Positions 18,429 through 26,236 of a DNA stretch of 57,301 bases are shown piece after piece. Positions within the stretch are counted from its first letter, which is position 1. Each line of letters opens with the position of its first letter. The position numbers and the translations under genes were made by a program. The DNA is from Oxalobacteraceae bacterium. Lineage in GTDB: Bacteria; Pseudomonadota; Gammaproteobacteria; Burkholderiales; Burkholderiaceae_D. The stretch lies in the NCBI GenBank assembly GCA_023259175.1, contig JAHFQV010000012.1, positions 1-57,301 on the forward strand, given 5' to 3'. The notes under the pieces were generated by a model, which was given only the letters and a program-made list of their open reading frames with translations, did no database searches and was not told where the DNA came from.

Positions 18429-19594
18429 TTTGGACCATTGCGCTATTCGAATTTAAACGCTATTTCAAATGGAAGCAGGAAATTATTTCGATTGCGCTAC
18501 TGCTGCTGGGTGTGGGGTTTTCTAGCCTGTGGCCCGTGATTAAAGGCGTGATCGATAAAGATTATCAGGTGGCAGTGGTCGGTGCGACGCAAATGCCGAG
18601 TTTAAGTGGTTTTCAATTTAGCCAAATTAGCCCTGAGACACAAGCGAGTGTCGCGAAGCAGATCGGTGAAAACTGGCATGCTTTGGTGAGTATCGAAGGC
18701 GGAAAATTGCGGCTTACCGTTAAAGAAAAAGCCAGTTGGCAAACGAAATTAAAAGCGAGCTTACAAGAGTGGCAGCAAAAAAGAGAAATTGCTTCATTGC
18801 CGCTCACAGCAGAGCAAAGACTGCAAATTACGCAGTTACCCGAAATTGATTTCGTCACACTTAAACCTGAGAAAAATAATCAGGATGAAAAAGATCGCGT
18901 ATTGCTCAGTGCGGGTTTGTTAGTGCTACTGAGCTTAGGCGTGTTCTCGGGGTTTGGATTTTTATTTGCGGGTATCACTAGCGAAAAACAAAATCGGGTT
19001 ACTGAACAACTATTGACTCTAATTACGCCAGCGCAGTGGATACAGGGGAAAATTTTGGGGATTTCCTTGTTTTGTTTAAAGACGATGCTCAGTTATGGCT
19101 TGCTATTTTTTGTCTTTGTGCAAGGTGTCGCCGTCGTGAATGGAAAAGCGGCTGCGCATCTTCCCTTGTCGCTGTTTGAAATTTTTAGCGTGATTTTGTT
19201 TATCGGTTTGGGACTGGTTTTAGTCAATAGTTTTATGGCCGCATTCGCTGCGACGATTGATGACCCAAATCATTCGAGTCGTTCTATTGTGATGTTCTTG
19301 CCGGTGATTCCGATTTTTCTTTCATTTAATGCGGTCGATAATGCCGAAGGCATGCTCATGCAAGTATTGAGTATCTTTCCCTTGACCTCGTTTGCCGGCA
19401 TGCCTTTGCGAATGGCCCACACCATCGTCCCCATCTGGCAGTGGGCTGTATCGCTCGTGCTTTTGCTCGGATGTTTGTGGTGGCTAAGTGCAGGTGCGAC
19501 CCGGGTGTTTGCGATGGGGATACGCATGTATGGCAAAGAGCCGAGTTGGAAACAGTTGCTTGAGACTTTCCTGTTTCCGGTAAAAATTCACTAG
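18425..19594 (+). CDS. ABC-2 type permease, NatB-like
   Basis: The 389-residue permease has one N-terminal membrane helix (LLLLGVGFSSLWPVI), a soluble extracytoplasmic domain (about 50-160), and about five membrane segments in the C-terminal half (LLVLLSLGVFSGFGFLFAGI onwards). The conserved cytoplasmic segment SEKQNRVTEQLLTLITPAQWIQGKIL (two blocks: SEKQNRVTEQLLTL, then ITPAQWIQGKIL) is typical of NatB/ABC-2 proteins. It is translationally coupled to the ATPase before it. Confidence 0.9.
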   Translation: MIWTIALFEFKRYFKWKQEIISIALLLLGVGFSSLWPVIKGVIDKDYQVAVVGATQMPSLSGFQFSQISPETQASVAKQIGENWHALVSIEGGKLRLTVKEKASWQTKLKASLQEWQQKREIASLPLTAEQRLQITQLPEIDFVTLKPEKNNQDEKDRVLLSAGLLVLLSLGVFSGFGFLFAGITSEKQNRVTEQLLTLITPAQWIQGKILGISLFCLKTMLSYGLLFFVFVQGVAVVNGKAAAHLPLSLFEIFSVILFIGLGLVLVNSFMAAFAATIDDPNHSSRSIVMFLPVIPIFLSFNAVDNAEGMLMQVLSIFPLTSFAGMPLRMAHTIVPIWQWAVSLVLLLGCLWWLSAGATRVFAMGIRMYGKEPSWKQLLETFLFPVKIH

Positions 19595-19608
19595 CTTCGT
19601 TAGCTAGC

Positions 19609-20532
19609 CTATTTGATTGCGTGATCAATGACGACGACTGCTTTGCTTAAAATTTCAATCGCACCATCAAAGAATTTTGGATTGATTTTTTCGAAGCGGT
19701 CGCTAGTTTTGTGATAGTCCGCATGGTCTTCTACGCCAAAATAAAGATGCGGAATATTGGCTTGGAAAAAAGCATAATGATCGGATTGATTGGTCCAATC
19801 GCCTTCGCCTTCTTCGGGACAATCATGACCAAAAATAAGTTTAATCCCTTGGGTTCCATCCAAGTGTCGCAGTAAAGGTTTAAGCCAAGGGTTTGTGTAG
19901 CTGCCACTGGCATAGAGCTCGTTTTTATCGCCCCGTGCGACCATGTCAAAATTCAAGTTGATGGCAATGTTTTTCTTGGCGAAGGTTTCGTTTTTGACGA
20001 AAGCATTTGAGCCTAATAAGCCGATTTCTTCCCCATCAAAAAATGCGTAAACCAGCGTGTGCTCCGGCGCAGAGGTTTTCCCTTGCATGCTTGCTGCGAT
20101 GGCGAGTACCGCCGCGACACCGGATGCATTGTCGTCAGCACCGAAAAATATTTTTCCTGCGCGTGCGCCCAAATGGTCGTAATGCGCGGACACCACGATG
20201 GCTTTAGCTTGATTCGTTTTTCCTAACTGGCAAGCGACGATATTTTTTCCTACTTGGGTTTCGCCGCGTTTGTCGCGGTAATTGAATTCGGCAAAAAAAC
20301 TCTCTTTGCAAGGTTTGAGGCCGAGTTGGGTGAGCCGTTCAATGATGTATTCCTGGGCTAAGCGATTGCCTGCCGTGCCCGGTTCACGACCTTGCATTTT
20401 CTCGCTTGATAGGACTTGTAAGTCATTCATGGCCTGCGACTGTGGGTGGTTCTGCGGGTTTGCCGACACCGTGGCGCAAGCGACTGTGGCGAGAAAAAAT
20501 AGGGTGGTCAATGTGGAAGAGGTCGGGATCAT
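19609..20532 (-). CDS. Exported M28-family zinc metallopeptidase
   Basis: The 307-residue protein has a signal peptide (LFFLATVACATVSA). M28 metal ligands appear in order: VSAHYDHLG, GADDNASGVAAVL, FFDGEEIGLLGS, NFDMVARGD, and HADYHKTSD. These co-catalytic zinc enzymes remove N-terminal residues from peptides in the periplasm or outside. It lies downstream of sodB on the same strand, but a terminator separates them. It is convergent with the NatB-like gene, with only 14 bases between them. Confidence 0.92.
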   Translation of the reverse strand: MIPTSSTLTTLFFLATVACATVSANPQNHPQSQAMNDLQVLSSEKMQGREPGTAGNRLAQEYIIERLTQLGLKPCKESFFAEFNYRDKRGETQVGKNIVACQLGKTNQAKAIVVSAHYDHLGARAGKIFFGADDNASGVAAVLAIAASMQGKTSAPEHTLVYAFFDGEEIGLLGSNAFVKNETFAKKNIAINLNFDMVARGDKNELYASGSYTNPWLKPLLRHLDGTQGIKLIFGHDCPEEGEGDWTNQSDHYAFFQANIPHLYFGVEDHADYHKTSDRFEKINPKFFDGAIEILSKAVVVIDHAIK

Positions 20533-20551
20533 TTGAGCTCGGAATTTAAGG

Positions 20552-20585
20552 TGAAAAAAGCCCGCAATTGTTGCTCTGCGGGCTT
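20552..20585 (-). terminator. Rho-independent terminator downstream of sodB
   Basis: Read on the minus strand, AAGCCCGCA pairs with TGCGGGCTT and is followed by a six-base T-run. It lies 42 bases after the sodB stop and just before the peptidase gene. Confidence 0.8.
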
Positions 20586-20626
20586 GGGTCGCTGATCAAT
20601 CGTGGTCGATCAATCCTTTACAAAAT

Positions 20627-21205
20627 TCAGGCGAAATTCGCATTCGCAAAATTCCAGTTAACCAAGGCCCAAAACGCTTCCAAATACTTAGGACGCGCAT
20701 TGCGATAGTCGATGTAGTAGGCGTGTTCCCACAAGTCACAAGTGAGTAAAGGACGGTCTGTCGTTGTCAATGGCGTTGCTGCATTGGAGGTGTTGACGAT
20801 GTCCAAACTGCCGTCCGCTTTTTTGACCAACCACGTCCAGCTAGAACCGAAATTGCCTACGCAGGATTTGGTGAAGGCTTCTTTGAAGGCATCGAAGGAA
20901 CCCCATTTTGCATTGATGGCTTCCGCGACCGCACCGTTTGCTGCGCCGCCGCCATTGGGTGTGAGGCCATTCCAGTAGAAAGTATGATTCCAGATTTGTG
21001 CCGCATTATTGAAGACACCACCGGAGGATTTCTTAACGATTTCTTCTAAGCTCGCATTTTCAAACTCTGTGCCTTTGACGAGGTTGTTGAGGTTAGTCAC
21101 ATAGGTTTGGTGATGCTTGCCGTAATGGTATTCCAAAGTTTCTTGTGAAATGTGCGGTGCCAATGCGTCTAAAGCGTAAGGTAGGGCGGGCAGAGTATGT
21201 TCCAT
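20627..21205 (-). CDS. sodB: Superoxide dismutase [Fe], SodB
   Basis: The 192-residue cytoplasmic enzyme converts superoxide to hydrogen peroxide and oxygen. Metal ligands are visible as His27, His74 (in QIWNHTFYW), Asp157 and His161 (in DLWEHAYY). Gln70 in NNAAQIWNH is the position and residue typical of the iron form, whereas Mn enzymes usually carry the key Gln or His at about residue 146. Length and the C-terminal block [13 protein letters not shown] fit the family. Confidence 0.97.
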   Translation of the reverse strand: MEHTLPALPYALDALAPHISQETLEYHYGKHHQTYVTNLNNLVKGTEFENASLEEIVKKSSGGVFNNAAQIWNHTFYWNGLTPNGGGAANGAVAEAINAKWGSFDAFKEAFTKSCVGNFGSSWTWLVKKADGSLDIVNTSNAATPLTTTDRPLLTCDLWEHAYYIDYRNARPKYLEAFWALVNWNFANANFA

Positions 21206-21388
21206 GAAGAGTCCTATGAATGAATTGACCGGAAGGTCGTTACAAGTTAAAGCGCGATTGCTTGACGAGTCTAGCGGCTTACAAGCTAAGAGCAGCCAAA
21301 TCGAAAGCGATGCGTCAAACGGGAAAGCAATATTGTAAGCGTTTGCGGCTATCCATGCAGCACTTGCTCATTCTAAGTGGAATCGCTA

Positions 21389-21606
21389 GGGAAGCGCGGA
21401 TTTATTCGGCGTGCGCGTTCGAGCCCAAAACGGGATGAGTTTGGTAGCAAGATTTCCGCAGGGTGCCAAGCAAGGGAATTTGCTGCCAAAATCGCCCGTT
21501 TTAGGCCGAACCCGGAGGGAAAGCCCATTTTTTCGTTGCACAAGCTCAAAAAATCAGTTTTCAAAAAAATGGGGTTTCGCGCTCGTCGAATAGATCCGCG
21601 CTTTCC
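21389..21606 (-). mobile_element. TA-flanked MITE, copy 1 (218 bp, most diverged)
   Basis: Inverted ends GGGAAGCGCGGATTTATTCG and CGAATAGATCCGCGCTTTCC (18 of 20 complementary) are flanked by TA at 21387-21388 and 21607-21608. It lies between sodB (5' side) and xseA (3' side, stop 28 bases away). It is 8 bases shorter than the other copies, mainly at the apex of the long internal hairpin. Orientation is set opposite to copies 2 and 3. It has no coding capacity of its own. Confidence 0.88.
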
Positions 21607-21633
21607 TAGGGATGCTGCCATCACTGCGACAAG

Positions 21634-23010
21634 CTAATTGGGTAATTTGACGTTGATTTCGCGCCTGTCGTTGGCGGTTTGTATTTGTATTTGTTCGCCA
21701 TCCTGCAGTTGCCCTGCACTGCGCAAAATGGCACCGCTGGCTTGTCGTATGATAGTGTAGCCACGCTCTAAAGTTCTTTGGGGATTGAGCATTTCGAGTT
21801 GCGCTTGAAAATGCGTGAGCTGCGTTTTTTGCCTTAAAACGAGGTCTTTCAGAGCGCGTGAGAGTTGTTGTTTTTGAGTTTGCAACTGCGTTGTTGCGCT
21901 ATTGATTTCAGGACGTGCATTGCGCCAGCGTAATTGCTGTTGCGCTAAACGGGCTTGCTTTTGTTGGGTTTGGTTTTTTCCATGAAACAGCAGACTACGG
22001 GCAAGTTGAGCGAGCCGTAATTGTTTGGTTTCAAAGGCAGTGCGCGGACTCTGTAGGCGATGGCTGAGCCAATCGAGCTGTTGCGAGTCATTTTGCAGTT
22101 TGCGCTGCATTTGACGGCTGAGTGCTTGCTGCATTTGTTGTAGTTGCTCTAGCCAGACCGTGCGTGGCGTTGCAGCCATTTCGGCCGCTGCGGTGGGCGT
22201 CGGGGCGCGTAAGTCGGCGACAAAATCAGCGATCGTAAAATCGCTTTCGTGACCCACGCCGCAAATAATTGGGATGCTGGAATGCGCAATCGTGCGCGCC
22301 AGTGTTTCGTCATTAAATGCCCATAAATCTTCAATGGAGCCACCGCCACGGCACAGCAAAAGAAGTTCACATTGCCCTTGCGCACATGCGCTGGCAATGG
22401 CTTGCGCAATCAAATTGGCGGCTCCCTCACCTTGAACGGGGCAGGGATAGAGCCTAATTTCCACATGTGGCGCACGTCTTTGTAGACAGCTCAGTACGTC
22501 TTGCAGCGCCGCCGCCTGTGGGCTGGTGATGATGCCTATGCGTTTGGGGAAAGTCGGTAATGTTCGCTTGCGTTCTGCGTCGAATAGACCCTCGGCGGCC
22601 AGTTTGGCCTTGAGTTGTAAAAACGCCTCAAACAAATTGCCAACACCGGCACGTCGTAAATTTTCAACCGTAATCTGAAAATCGCCCCGGGGCGCATACA
22701 GACCGACCGTGGCACGCACCTCCACTTTATCGCCTTCCTTGGGTAAGAAATCCACGTGTTGGGCGCGACCTCGAAACATGACTGCCCTTACCTGCGCGGC
22801 ATGATCCTTAAGACTGAAGTACCAATGTCCAGATGTGGCGCGGGTAAAATTGGATATTTCCCCGGAAATCCACGTCAATGGGAAGCTTTGCTCGAGTAAC
22901 TCAGACACCGCTTGGTTTAGCGCGGACACTGGGATGATTTTCCCCGTCCTGATTGGGTTTGCGTTTGAAAATTGAGCTGTCACTTGGCTTTGCCCTCGAA
23001 AAATGTCCAC
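21634..23010 (-). CDS. xseA: Exodeoxyribonuclease VII large subunit XseA
   Basis: The 458-residue protein degrades single-stranded DNA with the small subunit XseB. An N-terminal OB-fold covers about residues 25-125 (LTWISGEISNFTRATSGHWY, FSLKD). The catalytic domain has RIGIITSPQAAALQDVL and LLLCRGGGSIEDLWAFNDE, then VGHESDFTIADFVADLRAPTP (two blocks). A long Gln-rich coiled-coil region spans about 285-400, and the C-terminus has LERGYTIIR. Its 5' end faces the DnaA-box-like region, and xseB is not in the window. Confidence 0.95.
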   Translation of the reverse strand: MDIFRGQSQVTAQFSNANPIRTGKIIPVSALNQAVSELLEQSFPLTWISGEISNFTRATSGHWYFSLKDHAAQVRAVMFRGRAQHVDFLPKEGDKVEVRATVGLYAPRGDFQITVENLRRAGVGNLFEAFLQLKAKLAAEGLFDAERKRTLPTFPKRIGIITSPQAAALQDVLSCLQRRAPHVEIRLYPCPVQGEGAANLIAQAIASACAQGQCELLLLCRGGGSIEDLWAFNDETLARTIAHSSIPIICGVGHESDFTIADFVADLRAPTPTAAAEMAATPRTVWLEQLQQMQQALSRQMQRKLQNDSQQLDWLSHRLQSPRTAFETKQLRLAQLARSLLFHGKNQTQQKQARLAQQQLRWRNARPEINSATTQLQTQKQQLSRALKDLVLRQKTQLTHFQAQLEMLNPQRTLERGYTIIRQASGAILRSAGQLQDGEQIQIQTANDRREINVKLPN

Positions 23011-23200
23011 AGGAGAGAGGATATCGAGCTTGCGCTAGATCAATCTCGGTGCCGCACTTGTCTTGCAATGAAGACTGTGTGCAAGTCATTGATTTTAAAC
23101 GTAAAAATATTGCGATTTTGATGCTTTTCCTGTGCATTGCACAAAATTTCCGTAAGGAATTTTTCGCACGCTTCCTTACGCGTCAGAATTATACACAAAG

Positions 23201-23209
23201 TTATCCACA
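23201..23209 (+). promoter_or_regulatory. DnaA-box match TTATCCACA (1)
   Basis: Exact match to the strong DnaA-box consensus, followed by GAATTGCTGTG. The context resembles site 4 (shared TTATCCACAG then ATTGCT). Confidence 0.6.
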
Positions 23210-23340
23210 GAATTGCTGTGCTCTTACGCGAAAATTTGGCCTATGCTTTCCTTTATTCGATCAAGTATCGCCTTGCTGTTTTTTTGTGCATTCAAGCAAA
23301 GCTTAATGAAATCATGGACTTATGGATTAAACAGCATCAT

Positions 23341-23374
23341 GTTCACAAACTTATCCACAATTTGTGTGCAAAAC
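23341..23374 (+). repeat. 34-bp direct repeat, unit A, containing exact DnaA-box 2
   Basis: GTTCACAAAC, then TTATCCACAA, then TTTGTGTGCAAAAC. It matches unit B (23511-23544) at 31 of 34 positions. CACAAA and TTTGTG on either side of the DnaA-box form a small inverted repeat. Confidence 0.75.
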
Positions 23375-23510
23375 AGTGCACAAGTTTGCTCAAATTTTTG
23401 AAAAACCCAGCGATCCAAGCAAAAATCGGGCATTTTCGGGCACTGATTAAAATTGAAGCAGCCTGATTTAATTCATTTAAAACAGATACTTAAATTTTTC
23501 CGCAAGCTTT

Positions 23511-23544
23511 GTTCACAAAGTTTTCCACAGTTTGTGTGCAAAAC
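23511..23544 (+). repeat. 34-bp direct repeat, unit B, containing one-mismatch DnaA-box
   Basis: GTTCACAAAG, then TTTTCCACAG, then TTTGTGTGCAAAAC. It is 170 bases downstream of unit A and differs from it at three positions, one of them within the 9-mer. Confidence 0.75.
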
Positions 23545-23574
23545 TTTTCGTGCTTGCCAAGTCCGGCTAAGAAT

Positions 23575-23583
23575 TGTGGAAAA
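23575..23583 (-). promoter_or_regulatory. One-mismatch DnaA-box TTTTCCACA on the minus strand
   Basis: TGTGGAAAA on the plus strand. It is the only site of the cluster in the opposite orientation and lies 46 bases from unit B's box. Confidence 0.45.
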
Positions 23584-23676
23584 CTTGAGTCATAGGGTGT
23601 TTGTGAGGATTTGCCTAAATTTTTAGCGCAGGCGTGAATAGTTTACAAATCAATGACTTAGTGGGAGCTCCCAAGC

Positions 23677-23685
23677 TTATCCACA
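23677..23685 (+). promoter_or_regulatory. DnaA-box match TTATCCACA (4)
   Basis: Exact consensus. It is followed 16 bases later by ACTGTGCAAAAC, the same motif that follows the boxes of units A and B. Confidence 0.6.
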
Positions 23686-23887
23686 GTATTGCTCACAGAA
23701 ACTGTGCAAAACCCGATTGGGAGGACTTGCCCTTCGCGAAACAAAAGGCTACATTGCGGGCTGAGGGAAATTTATTGCATCATCTAACTTTGCCTACTTT
23801 TCGGGGTGTTTGTTCTTTTCACCGAGCGCTGTGCATCATTTCGGTAGGCATTTAGTGAAGTTACACTTCGCTTTCACTTTGGTTTCA

Positions 23888-23906
23888 TTATTACGAATCA
23901 TAATAA
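23888..23906. promoter_or_regulatory. 19-bp palindrome (9-1-9) overlapping the exbB ribosome-binding site; Fur-box-like
   Basis: TTATTACGA-A-TCATAATAA matches its reverse complement at 8 of 9 arm positions. Size and symmetry are those of a Fur operator, and half of it (AATCAT) agrees with the Fur consensus, but the other half fits poorly. The palindrome runs into AAGGAG at 23905-23910. Confidence 0.35.
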
Positions 23907-23916
23907 GGAGTAAGAT

Positions 23917-24522
23917 TTGTTCCCGTTTATTCAAGCCGCTGGTTGGCCCATCTATTTCCTCTTATTTGCGTCCGTCGTTGCGCTGGCCTTGATCGTGGAG
24001 CGCTTGTTGTCTTTGCGTAGTCATCGAATTTTGCCGACGACCTTGTTGGAAGAGGTGATACGTGTCTATCAAAACGGCAAAATCAAACAGGAAGTGATCG
24101 ATCAACTCGCCGTCAATTCGCCTTTGGGACGGGTGCTCGCTGCAGGCTTACGCAATGTGAATGCGCCGCGCGAAGTGATGAAGGAGTCGATTGAAGAAGC
24201 AGGACGCGCAGTGGCGCACGAAATGGAACGCTTCCTGACTAGCTTGGGGACCATCGCCTCGCTGGCACCTTTAATGGGATTACTCGGAACCGTGGTGGGG
24301 ATGATAGAAATTTTTGGTTCGCAAAATGCGACGGGCGCGAATCCCGCACAATTGGCGCATGGGATTTCGGTTGCTTTGTACAACACTTTGTTTGGACTCT
24401 TAATCGCGATTGTAGCGCTGGGATTTTATCGTCATTTTCGTGCACTGGTGGACGGTTTTGTGGTTGACATGGAGCAGCAGGCAGTGAAGTTTGTTGACAT
24501 CGTTCACAGCGCGAGAAAATAA
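23917..24522 (+). CDS. MotA/TolQ/ExbB proton channel family protein (second ExbB)
   Basis: The 201-residue, three-helix proton channel protein starts at TTG, supported by AAGGAG six bases upstream. The helices are near WPIYFLLFASVVALALIVE, SLGTIASLAPLMGLLGTVVG and VALYNTLFGLLIAIVALGF. It lacks the exported extension seen in the first ExbB. It is followed one base later by an ExbD and then lpxK, the usual Burkholderiales order. It may energise a TonB or Tol-like system; the partner is not in this cluster. Confidence 0.93.
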   Translation: MFPFIQAAGWPIYFLLFASVVALALIVERLLSLRSHRILPTTLLEEVIRVYQNGKIKQEVIDQLAVNSPLGRVLAAGLRNVNAPREVMKESIEEAGRAVAHEMERFLTSLGTIASLAPLMGLLGTVVGMIEIFGSQNATGANPAQLAHGISVALYNTLFGLLIAIVALGFYRHFRALVDGFVVDMEQQAVKFVDIVHSARK

Positions 24523-24523
24523 G

Positions 24524-24985
24524 ATGGACTTTCGCAAGGGAAAACGAAGGGAAGAGCCAGAGATTAATCTGATTCCATTTATTGACGTGCTCTTGGTCAT
24601 TTTGATTTTCTTGATGGTGACCACAACGTATAGCCGTTTTACAGAGCTACAAATCACGCTGCCGACCGCAGATGCAGAAAAAGCGCAAGATAAACCCGCG
24701 CAAATTGAAATTGGAATTGACGCGCAGGGACGCTATAAAATTAATAGCGATGCGGTGAGTTTTATTGATGCCGCGACTTTGGCCTCCGATTTGCGCAAAG
24801 CAGCCGATGCTTTGAATGCCGATAAATCAGTTCAAGGACGTGATCCTGTCATCATCATCAATGCTGATCGTGCAGCAACACATCAGTCGGTGATCGATGT
24901 GTTAGAAGCGGCGCGCATCGCTGGTTTGGCGAAAGTAAGTTTCGCCGCCCAAGCCACTGCTAATGCCAATGCCAATGGCAAATAA
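24524..24985 (+). CDS. ExbD/TolR family biopolymer transporter (third ExbD of the window)
   Basis: The 153-residue protein has a membrane helix containing NLIPFIDVLLVILIFLMV, with the conserved Asp, and a periplasmic domain with DPVIIINADRAATHQSVIDV typical of the family. ATG 24524 lies one base after the exbB stop. A longer upstream frame would overlap exbB and is not needed. It is cotranscribed with exbB and probably lpxK (41 bases to its ATG). Confidence 0.92.
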   Translation: MDFRKGKRREEPEINLIPFIDVLLVILIFLMVTTTYSRFTELQITLPTADAEKAQDKPAQIEIGIDAQGRYKINSDAVSFIDAATLASDLRKAADALNADKSVQGRDPVIIINADRAATHQSVIDVLEAARIAGLAKVSFAAQATANANANGK

Positions 24986-25026
24986 AGCGTTTTTTGTAGT
25001 AGTGCTGTAGCAGATTGCCCATAACC

Positions 25027-26085
25027 ATGAAAAATACCGACCGTGCTCGCCTGGAAAAATTTTTGATCCAAGCGTGGGCGCGGCGCGGCTTTTTTATGTT
25101 TCTGTTTTGGCCGGTTGCTGTTTTTTTTGGCGCACTCTTGTGGCTCAGACGCGTGCTTTTTCGTATTGGTTTTTATCGAAGTACACAGTTGCCACTTCCG
25201 CTGATTGTCGTGGGCAATATTTATATCGGTGGTACGGGTAAAACGCCGATGGTGATTTATCTACTGCAACAGTTGAAACAGGCTGGTTGGAATCCCGGTG
25301 TCATTTCTCGGGCCTACGGTGTAAAACTTGAGCAGCCGCGCGAAGTGCTGCCTGATTCCTTAGCCTCGGAAGTGGGCGATGAGCCTTTGTTGATACAACA
25401 GCGCAGCCAATGTCCTATGATGGTTGGGGCAGATCGTGTCGCTTGTGCGCACCAGCTGATTGAAAAACATCCGCAGCTTGACATCCTCATTTCTGACGAT
25501 GGTTTGCAACATCTCGCGTTCAAGAGAGAAGTGGAAATCGTCATGTTCGATCAACGCGGCGTGGGGAATGGTCAGCTTTTGCCCGCCGGCCCATTGCGCG
25601 AAAAGCTTAGCGCAGACTATCCCTTTGCGGTGCTCAATTCGGTACCCGAGGACGTTCGTGCAAACCTGCCACGCGTGCTGCGTGAGCAGGCTTGGCCCAT
25701 GCGATTGCAAGCAACGCAGTGTTGGCAATTGCAAAGTCCTGCGCAGCACCAAGCGCTCGCAGAGTTTAAAGGAAAGCGTATTTTGGCGGCAGCAGGCATT
25801 GGTCACCCCCAGCGCTTTTTTTCTATGCTCGCATCGCATGATTTTGAGATGAAAACTTTAGCGCTACCCGATCATTATGCGTTTGAGGCCAGTACATTTG
25901 CCCACCTAGACGCGGAAATTATTCTGATCACCGAAAAGGATGCAGTAAAATGTCGGCAAATTGCGCAGCTTCAGTGTGATGCGCGGATTTGGGTGGTGCC
26001 GGTCGAAGCCCAATTGCCACCAGAATTTATGGCAAAACTGCTTGCAGCTTTGCCGAGGAAGAAAAATGGATACACGATTACTTGA
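25027..26085 (+). CDS. lpxK: Tetraacyldisaccharide 4'-kinase LpxK
   Basis: The 352-residue protein phosphorylates the 4' position of the lipid A disaccharide precursor at the inner membrane. An N-terminal membrane helix (about 21-40) is followed by the P-loop [12 protein letters not shown] (about 63-74). The block [20 protein letters not shown] is LpxK-typical, as are the C-terminal LPDHYAF and [12 protein letters not shown] 25027 is chosen over TTG 25015. It overlaps the Trm112-like gene by 20 bases. Confidence 0.95.
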   Translation: MKNTDRARLEKFLIQAWARRGFFMFLFWPVAVFFGALLWLRRVLFRIGFYRSTQLPLPLIVVGNIYIGGTGKTPMVIYLLQQLKQAGWNPGVISRAYGVKLEQPREVLPDSLASEVGDEPLLIQQRSQCPMMVGADRVACAHQLIEKHPQLDILISDDGLQHLAFKREVEIVMFDQRGVGNGQLLPAGPLREKLSADYPFAVLNSVPEDVRANLPRVLREQAWPMRLQATQCWQLQSPAQHQALAEFKGKRILAAAGIGHPQRFFSMLASHDFEMKTLALPDHYAFEASTFAHLDAEIILITEKDAVKCRQIAQLQCDARIWVVPVEAQLPPEFMAKLLAALPRKKNGYTIT

Positions 26086-26236
26086 TGTCCTAGTTTGCCC
26101 TGTTTGTAAGGGGCCTTTAGTTTATGAGAAGGCGGCGCAGGAACTCATTTGTAAAGCCGATAAATTGGCATTTCCGATACGCGATGGCATTCCTATTATG
26201 TGGGAAGATCAGGCGCGTCGTTTGACCAATGCATAG
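26066..26236 (+). CDS. Trm112 family (YcaR-like) small zinc-ribbon-type protein
   Basis: The 56-residue product begins [18 protein letters not shown] with the CxxC pair Cys11/Cys14. A lone Cys29 replaces the second pair, as in many bacterial YcaR proteins. The pattern [11 protein letters not shown] is the family hallmark. It lies between lpxK and kdsB as in E. coli and most beta- and gammaproteobacteria. Its TAG stop (26234-26236) is made of the TA target plus the first G of MITE copy 2, so insertion may have changed the original C-terminus. Confidence 0.93.
   Translation: MDTRLLDVLVCPVCKGPLVYEKAAQELICKADKLAFPIRDGIPIMWEDQARRLTNA

Larger units (their letters stand above)
23011..23916. other. 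0.9-kb non-coding region with a DnaA-box-like cluster (origin-like locus)
   Basis: There is no credible gene between divergent xseA and exbB. Three exact TTATCCACA sites (23201-23209, 23351-23359, 23677-23685) and TTTTCCACA at 23521-23529 are spaced 150, 170 and 156 bases apart on the plus strand. TTTTCCACA also occurs on the minus strand at 23575-23583. Repeated TGTGCAAAAC motifs accompany them, and an AT-rich segment lies near 23455-23500. TTATNCACA is the bacterial DnaA-box consensus (established). Whether this is an origin, a DnaA reservoir or a regulatory cluster is inference. Confidence 0.6.

Noticed and set aside
21373-21637. Open frames on both strands over MITE copy 1
   Set aside because: Frames run through the inverted repeat and differ from frames in the other copies. 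The element shows no coding conservation.
22953-23466. Overlapping plus-strand open frames in the xseA-exbB gap
   Set aside because: They have no ribosome-binding site or family resemblance, and they are read across the DnaA-box repeats. The stop-poor stretch reflects base composition.
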